This document shows positions 8,933 through 16,710 of a DNA stretch of 64,000 nt, piece after piece. The stretch's first letter is position 1; every line of letters begins with the position of its first letter. The DNA is from Pirellulales bacterium (GTDB lineage Bacteria > Planctomycetota > Planctomycetia > Pirellulales > Lacipirellulaceae), in contig JAHBXQ010000004.1 of the NCBI GenBank assembly GCA_019636345.1, forward strand, positions 186,001-250,000. The letters are read 5' to 3'. Both the position numbers and the translations under genes were made by a program. Below the pieces are notes generated by a model. That model did not search any database. It had not been told where the DNA came from and saw nothing but the letters and a program-made list of their open reading frames with translations.

Positions 8933-9667
8933 TCACGAGCGGAGGAACGGCATGTCGCGCCGCAGTTGGCGCACGCGCTCGACGTCGATTTCCGCTTCGA
9001 GCACCGATTCCTCCTCGCCGGCCTCCGCGACGATCTCGCCGAGCGGGTCGACGACGACGCTTTGCCCCGGGTAGGCGACGTACGGGTCGCGCCCGCAGCG
9101 GTTGCAGCCGATCATGTAGGCTTGGTTTTCGATGGCCCGGGCGACCAAGAGCGCTTTCCAGTGGTTGATGCGCGCCTCGGGCCAATTGGCGACGTTCACC
9201 AGGACTTCGGCCCCGGCGAGCGCCGCCTCGCGCTGCACATGAGGGTGGCGAAGGTCGAAGCAGATCGACGGCCCCAACATTGTCCCCGCGAGATCTGCGA
9301 CCACGACTTCCGTCCCCGGTGCGTAGGACAGCCCCTCTTTCACCAACACGAACGGATGCCGCTTGGCGTAGCGGGCGATCTCGCCGTCGGGACCGGCCGT
9401 CAGGCACGTATTGCGGCAGACTGAGCCGTCGCGAACGACGATTCCCGCGGCGACGTAGCACCCCCGCTGGCGGGCCAACTCGACGACGGCCGCCGCCGAG
9501 TCGCCGGCTCCGGCGGCCTGGGACCGCATGGTGAAACCGACGTCGGCCATCTCGGGGAGTACAATCAGCGACCCGGGGGATACATGCGCCGTCAGCGCGC
9601 GCCACTTCGCATAGTTGGCCTCCTTGTCGAGCCAGACTGTGTCGAGTTGCACGAGGGCGAGATGCAT
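8933..9667 (-). CDS. Carbon-nitrogen hydrolase, nitrilase superfamily (omega-amidase-like)
   Basis: This 244-aa cytoplasmic enzyme belongs to the nitrilase superfamily, which hydrolyses amides or related C-N bonds. The catalytic triad is visible: Glu39 in VLPEM, Lys102 in RYAKRHPF and Cys136 in SICFDLRHP. The protein is slightly shorter than typical Nit2/YafV-type omega-amidases (about 255-280 aa), which it resembles in the FDLRHP segment and the NVANWPEARINHWKALLVARAIENQ block. The substrate cannot be read from sequence; deaminated glutamine and methionine products are common in the group. It is divergent from glgC with a 401-bp spacer. Its final 31 bp are duplicated upstream of the neighbouring Uma2 gene. 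Confidence 0.9.
   Translation of the reverse strand: MHLALVQLDTVWLDKEANYAKWRALTAHVSPGSLIVLPEMADVGFTMRSQAAGAGDSAAAVVELARQRGCYVAAGIVVRDGSVCRNTCLTAGPDGEIARYAKRHPFVLVKEGLSYAPGTEVVVADLAGTMLGPSICFDLRHPHVQREAALAGAEVLVNVANWPEARINHWKALLVARAIENQAYMIGCNRCGRDPYVAYPGQSVVVDPLGEIVAEAGEEESVLEAEIDVERVRQLRRDMPFLRS
8935..8965 (-). repeat. Right copy of 31-bp direct repeat, inside the nitrilase 3' end
   Basis: This copy forms the last codons of the intact nitrilase gene and matches 7801-7831 at 29 of 31 positions in the same orientation. Together the two copies bracket a segment of about 1.1 kb that holds the Uma2 gene and three inverted repeats. Confidence 0.75.
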
Positions 9668-10068
9668 GAGAGCGGCCCAGGGTCGCGGATTGTGGGGCGG
9701 AAGTCGTCGGGAGGGGAGCGGGGCGGATCAGCCTGGTGAGTTGGCACAGGCTATAATCTGGGTTGGCGACGGCGCAACATCTGTCTCGGTCAGCAGGTTG
9801 CGTCGTCCACAACCCAAGCGACTCGTGCTGACAAAGCACGAGACTACCGCTTCTTCGCCGAGGGCGACACCGGGGGCTGGGCGAACGAGGCGCGTCACCC
9901 CCGTTGAATTCCTGGGGCGTCTCCGCGGCGGCGCCCCTCCCGCGGGGGTGGATTCGCAGCAAGCCCCGTTACGCCCCCGGCTCCGATCGCCTAGAATCTG
10001 CGCGGGGGTCGCGGCTTCGCCCGGCCCGATCAGCAGGACACGGGCGCCGCACCACGGAGGTTGCTTTC
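9668..10068. other. Divergent intergenic region, nitrilase / glgC
   Basis: No credible gene is seen in these 401 bases. A perfect TATAAT occurs at 9752-9757 on the plus strand, but without a recognisable -35 at normal spacing and more than 300 bp from glgC. A GGAGG Shine-Dalgarno sequence at 10056-10060 sits 8 nt before the glgC ATG and fixes that start. Confidence 0.55.
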
Positions 10069-11304
10069 ATGAAGGATGTTCTGGCCGTCGTTCTGGCTGG
10101 GGGGAAGGGGGCGCGGCTCGAGCCGCTCACCCGTGATCGGGCCAAGCCCGCGGTTCCCTTCGGCGGCATCTATCGCATCATCGACTTCACGCTCTCCAAC
10201 TGCCTCAACAGCGGCGTCCGGAAGATTCTGGTCCTGACGCAGTACAAGGCGATGAGCCTGGCGCGTCACGTGACCAACGGCTGGCGCCACCTGCTGTGCC
10301 GTGAACTGGGCGAGTTTATCGACGTCGTCCCCCCGCAGCAACGGATCGACGAGCAGTGGTATCAGGGAACCGCCGACGCGGTCTACCAGAACATCTACAC
10401 GCTCGAGCAGGAACGGCCCGAGCACGTCGTCATTTTGGCCGGCGACCATATCTACAAGATGAACTACGGCAAGATGGTCGCTTTCCATACCGAATCGGGA
10501 GCCGATCTGACGATCGCCGCGCTGCGGGTCCCGAAGGCCGAGGCGACTGCGTTCGGCGTCATGCAGGTCGACGCCGAAAACCGCATTGTCGGCTTCCAGG
10601 AAAAACCGAAGAACCCTCAAACGATCCCCGGCGACGACGAGCACTGTCTGGCGTCGATGGGCATCTACGTGTTCAACGCGCCGTTTCTGTTCGATCAGCT
10701 CTGCCAGGACGCAACGTTGCCGGACAGTTCGCATGACTTCGGCAAGAACATCATCCCGTCGATCATCAATACGCACCGGGTGATGGCCTTCCCGTTCAAG
10801 GACGAGAACAGCAAGGAGGACGCTTACTGGCGCGACGTCGGGACGCTCGACGCGTACTACGAGGCGAATCTCGAACTGTGCGCCGTTGATCCGCTCTTGA
10901 ACTTGTACGACTACCACTGGCCGGTGCGGACCGATCAACCGAACCTGCCGCCGCCGAAGTTCGTGTTCGACGAAGACACGGGCCGGCGCGGCGAGGCCCA
11001 CGACAGCATCGTCGCCGCGGGGACGATCATCAGCGGCGGACGCGTCACGCGCAGCGTGCTGGGCCCCAAGACCCGCGTCGAGGAGCGGGCCGAGGTGACC
11101 GAGTCGATCCTGTTTGCCGGGGTGCACGTCGGCAAGGGGGCGATCATCCGCCGGGCGATAATCGACAAGAACGTTTGCATCCCCGACGGAGCCCAGGTCG
11201 GCGTCGACCACGCCGCCGACCGCCGCCGCGGCTTTGAAGTCACCGAAAAGGGGGTCGTCGTCATTCCGATGATCGAGGGGGGTGACGCGCTGTTCAAGAA
11301 GTGA
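10069..11304 (+). CDS. glgC: Glucose-1-phosphate adenylyltransferase (GlgC)
   Basis: A 411-aa ADP-glucose pyrophosphorylase, which makes ADP-glucose from glucose-1-phosphate and ATP, the committed step of bacterial glycogen synthesis. The N-terminal nucleotidyltransferase motif VVLAGGKGARLEPLTRDRAKPAVPFGG is at about residues 7-33. It is followed by QWYQGTADAVYQN, ILAGDHIYKMNY, VGFQEKPKNP, SMGIYVFN and YWRDVGTLDAYYEANLEL, all standard GlgC blocks. The C-terminal left-handed beta-helix includes SGGRVTRSVLG and IIDKNVCIPDGAQVG. Length is normal. The start is supported by GGAGG 8 nt upstream. No other glycogen gene is next to it, so it appears to be a single-gene unit. Confidence 0.97.
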   Translation: MKDVLAVVLAGGKGARLEPLTRDRAKPAVPFGGIYRIIDFTLSNCLNSGVRKILVLTQYKAMSLARHVTNGWRHLLCRELGEFIDVVPPQQRIDEQWYQGTADAVYQNIYTLEQERPEHVVILAGDHIYKMNYGKMVAFHTESGADLTIAALRVPKAEATAFGVMQVDAENRIVGFQEKPKNPQTIPGDDEHCLASMGIYVFNAPFLFDQLCQDATLPDSSHDFGKNIIPSIINTHRVMAFPFKDENSKEDAYWRDVGTLDAYYEANLELCAVDPLLNLYDYHWPVRTDQPNLPPPKFVFDEDTGRRGEAHDSIVAAGTIISGGRVTRSVLGPKTRVEERAEVTESILFAGVHVGKGAIIRRAIIDKNVCIPDGAQVGVDHAADRRRGFEVTEKGVVVIPMIEGGDALFKK

Positions 11305-11417
11305 CGCCGCTTTGGCGCCGGGTCGCCAAGGGATTGCATTGGCTATTTCCGCCACGACTTCCGTCCGTGGCGCTCGTGGCGACTATGCGGTTCAAGACCC
11401 GAGCAGCGGCGACAAGG

Positions 11418-12380
11418 TCAAAACATCCGCGTCTGAAACGCCTGCGTGACGTGCCGGGCGTTGAATCCCGCGGCTTGCAGTCGGCCGGCGAAGTCGGCCG
11501 GGCCGTGGGTGCACAGAATCTCCCGCGGTTGGACCCGTTCGGCCGTTTGCAGAAGTTCCAAGTAGTCTGCGTGGTCCGACAGCGGCAGCGCGTGCGTCAC
11601 CTTCCACCGATGTTGCGTGCCGGGGTCGACGGCCCAGCCTGTCAGCGCAATGCTGACGATGTCTTTGATCCCCGGCAGACGATAGGAGCCTGAGTTCTTC
11701 GGCAACGTGACGACCGCAGCTCCGGCGAGATGCTCTTTGGCGTACGGTCGCACGTCCCCCAGATCGACGCCGCACGCGCGGTAGATTTCGCTGATCGCGA
11801 AGATCTGCGGATGCTGCAGCACGGGAATCCGCTCGGCAGTAAGCAACCGCGTCGCCTCCTGCGACTTTCCCAGCGGATAGGCATGGATGACCGGCGTCGA
11901 ACCGTCGGCCAACGCGTTACGGACGATCTCAAGCAAGCGTTCGACGACCTCCTCACGGGGCGGCATGACGTATCGCGGTTGGCCGAACGTGCATTCCATG
12001 ACCAGCAAGTCGGCCCGTGGCAGTTCGGCCTGCTCGGCGGTCGCCGAGGGGCCGAGTTTGTAGTCCCCCGTGTAGAGCGCCGATCCCGCCTCGGATTCGA
12101 TCAGCAGCATCGCCGATCCCAGGCAGTGCCCGGCGGGGTGAGTGGTGAGCCGGACCTCGCCGAACTCCCTGGGGGTGCGATAGGGCAATTCCACGACCCG
12201 TCGCCGCGGCCCCAATCGATGCTGGTAGATCCGCCCCGTCGCAGGGGTTGCGTAGGCAAGTTCGTGCGGGGCGATATGGTCGGCATGGGCGTGCGACACG
12301 AACCCCGCCCCCTGCCGTCGCCGTACGTCCAGCGCCAATCGCGGCCGGGTCAGAAACAATCCGTCGTCCCAGTGAATCAT
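11418..12380 (-). CDS. Metallo-beta-lactamase-fold exonuclease-like protein
   Basis: A 320-aa predicted zinc nuclease of the SNM1/DNA ligase-associated exonuclease type. Metal ligands are clear: HAHADH (about residues 30-35), HPAGHCLGSAMLL, YTGDYKLGP and a late SDHADYLELL. The C-terminus ILCTHGPADFAGRLQAAGFNARH is typical of the group. The ATG at 12380 gives the usual MIHWDDGLFL N-terminus; the longer reading frame upstream is not conserved-looking. Members are often encoded next to an ATP-dependent DNA ligase, but none is seen here: the gene is convergent with glgC and divergent from fae. A role in DNA repair or RNA processing is an inference from family. Confidence 0.85.
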   Translation of the reverse strand: MIHWDDGLFLTRPRLALDVRRRQGAGFVSHAHADHIAPHELAYATPATGRIYQHRLGPRRRVVELPYRTPREFGEVRLTTHPAGHCLGSAMLLIESEAGSALYTGDYKLGPSATAEQAELPRADLLVMECTFGQPRYVMPPREEVVERLLEIVRNALADGSTPVIHAYPLGKSQEATRLLTAERIPVLQHPQIFAISEIYRACGVDLGDVRPYAKEHLAGAAVVTLPKNSGSYRLPGIKDIVSIALTGWAVDPGTQHRWKVTHALPLSDHADYLELLQTAERVQPREILCTHGPADFAGRLQAAGFNARHVTQAFQTRMF

Positions 12381-12753
12381 GGTCGCTCGCGAGTCGAAAA
12401 CTGGTGCGGAACATTGCGCGAAGACGCTAACAGATCCGCCAAACAGACGCTTGCTCGATCTGAACGGAACGTCAACCTCTTCCCTTGCGCCTGGCGGCTT
12501 GGCGCGAGATGTCTTTGCCGCGGCTCCTGACGGGACCGGCAAGGCGAACATTATGCAGCGTTTCGGGCGCCTTGCCGGGGTCCCTGCCGAGCCGGTATCC
12601 TAACACGCCTGGGCAGCGGCCCGAGTGCGGCATTTTTGATGCCGCCGCGTCGCCCGGCCGCCGCGTCCGATCGCGGAGGATCTCTTGACCTTCGTCGACG
12701 CTCGGCCGCAGAGCGCTGCGAGATTCTCTCATGCGTCTTTGGAGATTGCGCGA
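12381..12753. other. Divergent intergenic region, nuclease / fae
   Basis: No gene is supported here. A small hairpin (GCGGCAT and its complement with a TTTTG loop) occurs near 12625. The region should hold divergent promoters for the metallo-beta-lactamase-fold gene and fae, but I cannot point to a convincing -35/-10 pair. Confidence 0.5.
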
Positions 12754-13248
12754 ATGTCGATGTTCATTGGAGAAGCTCTTGCCGGCGACGGCAATGAAAT
12801 CGCTCATATTGACCTGCTGCTGGGGAGCAAGGACGGGCCTGTCGGCATCGCCTTCGCCAACGCCCTGGCCCGGCAAAGCGAAGGGCACACGAACCTGCTT
12901 GCCGTACTGACCCCCAATCTGGCGGTCAAGCCGGCGACCGTCATGATCACCAAAGTGACCATCAAGGGAATGCGGCAAGCCGTGCAGATGTTCGGCCCTG
13001 CTCAGGCCGCCGTCGCCAAGGCGATCGCCGACAGCGTCGCCGACGGGGTCATCAAGAAGTCCGATGCCGAGGACTTGGTTTGCGTCTGCGGCGTGTTCAT
13101 TCACCCCGAGGCGGCCGACGACAAGAAGATCTACGACTACAACTACGAGGCCACGAAGATGGCGGTCAAGAACGCAATGACCGGCAAGCCGACAGCCGAC
13201 GAAATGATCGCCGGCAAAGACGCCGTCCACCCGTTCCGCGGGTTCTAA
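12754..13248 (+). CDS. fae: Formaldehyde-activating enzyme (Fae)
   Basis: A 164-aa cytoplasmic enzyme that condenses formaldehyde with tetrahydromethanopterin to methylene-H4MPT. The N-terminal signature FIGEALAGDGNEIAHIDLLLG holds the conserved catalytic His (His18 here), followed by SKDGPVGIAFANALA and the C-terminal NYEATKMAVKNAMTGKP block. Length is typical for single-domain Fae. The ATG at 12754 (MSMFIGEAL) is chosen because family members begin just before this motif; an upstream TTG would add 23 unlikely residues. A strong intrinsic terminator lies 50 bp after the stop, so fae is probably monocistronic although mtdB, the next enzyme of the pathway, follows. H4MPT-linked C1 genes are known from Planctomycetes. 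Confidence 0.95.
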   Translation: MSMFIGEALAGDGNEIAHIDLLLGSKDGPVGIAFANALARQSEGHTNLLAVLTPNLAVKPATVMITKVTIKGMRQAVQMFGPAQAAVAKAIADSVADGVIKKSDAEDLVCVCGVFIHPEAADDKKIYDYNYEATKMAVKNAMTGKPTADEMIAGKDAVHPFRGF

Positions 13249-13299
13249 GGCTGTCCGGTCGGCGACCGTCGAGGCGGTTGCCGACAAGGTCGTCCACGC

Positions 13300-13333
13300 A
13301 CCACGCGTCGCAATCTGCGGCGCGTGGTTTTTT
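13300..13333 (+). terminator. Intrinsic terminator after fae
   Basis: A 13-bp stem (ACCACGCGTCGCA with its complement, one G-U pair) closes a 3-nt loop and its 3' arm runs straight into TTTTTT. This is the clearest rho-independent terminator in the window. It separates fae from mtdB. Confidence 0.9.
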
Positions 13334-13454
13334 GTTTGCATCGTTTGCGGTCGCCGTGTCAGACTGAGGAAAGTTCCCCTTGCGCAAATCTGCCGCTCGT
13401 CCTCTCAGCACGCGCCCCTGACCTCCGAACCCCAGCCCCTTGTCTTCCCCAGCC

Positions 13455-14324
13455 ATGTCCCGCCCCAAGATCCTCCTCTGCCTCGACACCGATCCGCACC
13501 CCTCGGTGTTCGACGGAGTCGTGGCCGTCGATGCCGGCGTCGATCACCTGTTGCGTTACGGCGGCGTGCGGCCCGCAGACGTGCGTGATCTCGTCTACGG
13601 CGCTATGTTCACTCGGGGGGGGGACGACCTGCGACACACGGCTGTGTTCGTCGGCGGGTCCGACGTCGCTGCCGGCGAGGGCGTGCTCAAAGCGGTGTGC
13701 GACAGCTTCTTCGGCCCCGTGCGCGTTTCGGCAATGCTCGACTCGAACGGCGCCAATACGACCGCCGCGGCTGCGGTGATCGCCGCTCGTCGACACGTGG
13801 GGCTCCGCGGGGCGACCGTCACGGTGTTGGCCGCCACGGGTTCGGTCGGATCGCGCGTCGTCCGACTTATGGCCAGTTCGGGGGCCCAGGTGCGCGTCGT
13901 TTCGCGCAAGCTGACCCACGCCGAAGGGACCTGCGATCGGGTCGCCGCCAGCGTGCCGGGCGCCGACCTGCTGCCGCTCCACGCCGAGGACGAGCCAGGC
14001 TTCGCCGCGACGCTCGAAGGGGCGCACGTTGTAGTAAGCTGCGGCCCGCCGGGAGTTTCACTGTTGAGCGAGAGGGCGCTCGCCGCGAATCCCACGCTGG
14101 AAGTGGCGATCGACCTGAACGCGGTCCCCCCCGTCGGCTTGGGCGGGATCAATCCGCAGGCCAAGGCCGAGCGACGCCACGACCGCCTCTGCTATGGCGC
14201 CCTAGGAGTCGGCGGCACGAAGATGAAGATCCACCGCGCGGCGATCGCGCAGCTCTTCACGGCGAACGATCAGGTGTTCGACCTGGAGCAAATCTACGAG
14301 ATCGGTCTCCGCATCGAGGAATAA
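13455..14324 (+). CDS. mtdB: NAD(P)-dependent methylene-tetrahydromethanopterin dehydrogenase (MtdB-like)
   Basis: This 289-aa enzyme oxidises methylene-H4MPT to methenyl-H4MPT, the step after Fae in the H4MPT formaldehyde oxidation route. The N-terminus KILLCLDTDPHPSVFDGVV, then the YGGVRPADVRDLVYGAMFTRG and HTAVFVGGSDVAAGE blocks, match the methylotroph MtdB family. A Rossmann motif VTVLAATGSVGSRVVRLMASSG lies at about residues 120-141. The ATG at 13455 is chosen over a TTG 15 bp earlier. The next gene on the same strand, a TetR regulator, starts 50 bp downstream and may be cotranscribed. MtdB rather than MtdA is a judgement from the N-terminal sequence; cofactor preference cannot be read. 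Confidence 0.9.
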   Translation: MSRPKILLCLDTDPHPSVFDGVVAVDAGVDHLLRYGGVRPADVRDLVYGAMFTRGGDDLRHTAVFVGGSDVAAGEGVLKAVCDSFFGPVRVSAMLDSNGANTTAAAAVIAARRHVGLRGATVTVLAATGSVGSRVVRLMASSGAQVRVVSRKLTHAEGTCDRVAASVPGADLLPLHAEDEPGFAATLEGAHVVVSCGPPGVSLLSERALAANPTLEVAIDLNAVPPVGLGGINPQAKAERRHDRLCYGALGVGGTKMKIHRAAIAQLFTANDQVFDLEQIYEIGLRIEE

Positions 14325-14374
14325 GCTCGCTCGCTTGTCGCCAATCGCCGCATTGCCGTCGCGTTCGCCCGCTC

Positions 14375-14995
14375 ATGGCCTTCAACTGCACCCACAAGCC
14401 GGTCGTCGAACTGTTCGGCGTCCCCCCGGCCCCCCGGACCGGCCGGACACGACTAATCTACGCTGCGATCGAACTTGTGTACAGCTACGGCTTCCAGGCG
14501 ATCGGCGTCGATCAGATCGTCGCCGCCGCGGGGGTCACGAAAACCACCTTTTACAAACACTTCGACGGCAAGGACGACCTGCTCGCCGCGGCGATCCAGC
14601 AGCGCGACGAGTGGGAAATGCAGGCCTGGACTGCCGCGGTGGAACGGATTGCCGCCGACGACCCCAAGGCGCAACTGCTGGCGATGTTCGACGTGCTCGA
14701 CGTCTGGTTTAATGCGCCCGAGTTTCGCGGCTGTCAGTTCATTAACGCCGCAGCAGAATTTCCCGACCCGCGCGATCCCGTGCATCAGATCGCCGCGCGT
14801 CATAAGCGGAAGACCCGCGACTACTTTCGCGATCTGGCCGCCAAGGCCGGGGCCGCGGAACCGGAAGCTTTCGCCGATCACTACACCGCTCTGGTCGAGG
14901 GGACGCTCGTCCTGCGCCAAGTTCATGGTCGCGACGACGCAGCCCAGGCGATCAAGCCGGCGATCGAGCGGCTCGTCGCCGAGTCGCTTCCCTGA
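14375..14995 (+). CDS. TetR/AcrR-family transcriptional regulator
   Basis: A 206-aa TetR regulator. The N-terminal helix-turn-helix runs from about residue 27 to 72, with the recognition region VDQIVAAAGVTKTTFYKHFDGKDDLLAAA. The ligand-binding part holds the GCQFINAAAEFPDPRDPVHQIAARHK block. It follows mtdB by 50 bp and is probably in its transcription unit, so C1 metabolism genes are possible targets, but this is inference. It is tail-to-tail with a second TetR gene that is clearly a paralog, sharing FYKH-type recognition helices and the F(I/V)NAA(A/I)EFP block. The effector is unknown. The start is the ATG at 14375. Confidence 0.9.
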   Translation: MAFNCTHKPVVELFGVPPAPRTGRTRLIYAAIELVYSYGFQAIGVDQIVAAAGVTKTTFYKHFDGKDDLLAAAIQQRDEWEMQAWTAAVERIAADDPKAQLLAMFDVLDVWFNAPEFRGCQFINAAAEFPDPRDPVHQIAARHKRKTRDYFRDLAAKAGAAEPEAFADHYTALVEGTLVLRQVHGRDDAAQAIKPAIERLVAESLP

Positions 14996-15036
14996 GGGTT
15001 CGCAATGCCAAGGCTCGCGCACCGCGCAAACGCCCG

Positions 15037-15621
15037 TCACTCCGTCGGAGCGGTCCCGGACAGACTCGCGTCGATGACGAGATCCGCCACCCGCCGCGCC
15101 ACGTCGACGACGCACCGCTTGCCGGAAACATGCCTCGTCACGTAGCACCCCTCCATGATCAGGCACAACTCGCGGGCCAACAGCCGCGGGTCGCGAGCCC
15201 CCGCCTGACGAGCCAAATCCGCTACGAAGTTCTCGATAGCCTGCTTGCTTTCCGCCGCGGCGACATGTGCCGGGTCGTGGGGCAGGGGGAACTCGATCGC
15301 GGCGTTGACGAAGACGCAGCCGTGGAAGTCGTCGGACTCGACCAGTTGCTCGACCACGTCCACCAGCGCCCGCAGTTGGGCCGCAGGGTCGTTGCCGCCT
15401 CGTTCGACGACGATGGCGGCGAACATCTCCGCAAGTTGCCGATGCTGGAACTCCAGCCCGGCGAGCATCAGTTCCTCTTTGCTCTCATAGTGCTTATAGA
15501 AAGCGGTTTTGCTGATTCCCACCTCGCCCAGCACTTGGTCGATGCCGACGTTGCGAAACCCCTCGCGGTAGAACCGCCGCAGGGCGGCTTCGGCCAGACG
15601 TTGGCGAGTCGGCGTTTTCAT
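15037..15621 (-). CDS. TetR/AcrR-family transcriptional regulator, convergent paralog
   Basis: A 194-aa TetR regulator transcribed toward the previous one. The helix-turn-helix is at about residues 6-52, with GIDQVLGEVGISKTAFYKHYESKEELMLA. The C-terminal domain carries GCVFVNAAIEFPLPHDPAHVAAAESK, aligned with the same region of its neighbour. The ATG at 15621 (MKTPTRQRLAEAALRRFY) is a standard start; the longer frame upstream runs through the candidate operator. It diverges from the methanethiol methyltransferase-like gene with 161 bp between, the usual arrangement of a TetR with its target. Direct repeats and a palindrome at 15647-15687 are a plausible binding site. Confidence 0.9.
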   Translation of the reverse strand: MKTPTRQRLAEAALRRFYREGFRNVGIDQVLGEVGISKTAFYKHYESKEELMLAGLEFQHRQLAEMFAAIVVERGGNDPAAQLRALVDVVEQLVESDDFHGCVFVNAAIEFPLPHDPAHVAAAESKQAIENFVADLARQAGARDPRLLARELCLIMEGCYVTRHVSGKRCVVDVARRVADLVIDASLSGTAPTE

Positions 15622-15646
15622 CGGGTTTTCTCGACTGGCGCCGGGG

Positions 15647-15687
15647 GGTTGACCGCAAGTCAACCTCCGAGTGTACCACAAGTCAAC
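15647..15687. promoter_or_regulatory. Candidate TetR operator between divergent genes
   Basis: A perfect inverted repeat GGTTGAC-N5-GTCAACC spans 15647-15665. The motif CAAGTCAAC occurs at 15656-15664 and again at 15679-15687, 23 bp apart, roughly two helical turns. The site is just upstream of the tetR start and within the shared promoter region of the divergent methyltransferase gene. Operator function is inferred from position and symmetry. Confidence 0.55.
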
Positions 15688-15782
15688 TCCGCGCCCGACG
15701 GTCTGCTCCGATAATTGCCCTGCAAGCGATGTTAGACCCTGCCGGTCGTCGCCGGCCGCCCCGTTCACCGGAGTTCCGATCG

Positions 15783-16631
15783 ATGAAACGTTGGTTGTTC
15801 CTGATCTACGGCGTCTGTTGCCACCTGTTGTTCTTGGGGGTCTTTGCCTGCATGGCCGCGTTCGTGGGGAATCTGCTCCTCCCCAAGACGATCGACTCCC
15901 CCAGCGCGCTCACTGCGGGCGCAGCCGTCGCCGTCAATCTGGCACTGGCGGCGCTGTTCGGGTTGCAGCACTCGATCATGGCGCGCCCGGGATTCAAGCA
16001 GGCGTGGACCCGGTTCGTCCCGCCGCCGATCGAGCGCAGCACCTACGTGCTCGTCTCCTGTCTCGTCACAATTCTGGTCATGCGACATTGGCAAGGGATC
16101 GATGCGGTCGTGTGGAAGATCGAGCAACCGACGCTGCGGACCGCGGCGTGGGCGCTCTTCGCCGCGGGTTGGCTGATGGTCCCCGTCGCCAGTCTGCTCA
16201 TCAACCATTTCGATCTGTTCGGGACACGTCAGGTTTGGCTCTACTTCCGCGGGCGCGAGTACGCGGCCCTGCCGTTCCGGGCGCCGCTGGCGTATCGACA
16301 CGTGCGGCACCCCCTGTACCACGGCTGGACGCTCGCCTTCTGGGCGACCCCGACCATGACAGCCGGCCACCTGCTGTTCGCCGTGACGATGACCGGCTAC
16401 ATGTGGGGCGCGGCGCTGCTCGAGGAACGTGACTTGGTGCGCCATTTCGGCGCCAAGTACGAGCGCTATCGCAAGCTCGTGCCGATGATCATTCCACGGT
16501 GGAAGCCAGCCGCACTGGAGGCGGTTGTTCCGCTGGCGGAGGAACATTTCTCTACGACGGCGTCATCGACTTCAACGGGATCGCTCGCGGCGTTGACCGT
16601 CTCGGCGTCCGGTTCGCCGTCATCGTCCTGA
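15783..16631 (+). CDS. mddA: Methanethiol S-methyltransferase-like membrane enzyme (MddA/NnrU-type)
   Basis: A 282-aa polytopic membrane protein of the isoprenylcysteine carboxyl methyltransferase-like superfamily, closest in pattern to MddA, which methylates methanethiol to dimethyl sulfide using S-adenosylmethionine. About five membrane segments are visible. Typical blocks are LFGLQHSIMARPGFKQAW, PIERSTYVLVSCLVTILVM, the C-terminal RHVRHPLYHGW (SAM-binding His/Arg region) and EERDLVRHFGAKYERYRKLVPMIIPRW. A Ser/Thr-rich tail of about 30 residues follows. The ATG at 15783 precedes the first membrane helix. Substrate assignment is uncertain because NnrU and related methyltransferases share these motifs. 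It is divergent from a TetR gene, which probably controls it. Confidence 0.75.
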   Translation: MKRWLFLIYGVCCHLLFLGVFACMAAFVGNLLLPKTIDSPSALTAGAAVAVNLALAALFGLQHSIMARPGFKQAWTRFVPPPIERSTYVLVSCLVTILVMRHWQGIDAVVWKIEQPTLRTAAWALFAAGWLMVPVASLLINHFDLFGTRQVWLYFRGREYAALPFRAPLAYRHVRHPLYHGWTLAFWATPTMTAGHLLFAVTMTGYMWGAALLEERDLVRHFGAKYERYRKLVPMIIPRWKPAALEAVVPLAEEHFSTTASSTSTGSLAALTVSASGSPSSS

Positions 16632-16710
16632 TCGGCGTCCTCGGCCCGACGATAAGCGATGTTAAGCCGCAGCCGGCGCCAGCGTTTGCGGCACAATGCG
16701 GGCGCGGCGG

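Noticed and set aside
9752-9757. TATAAT as the glgC promoter
   Set aside because: There is no -35 partner at proper spacing and it is over 300 bp from the start; kept only as a remark.
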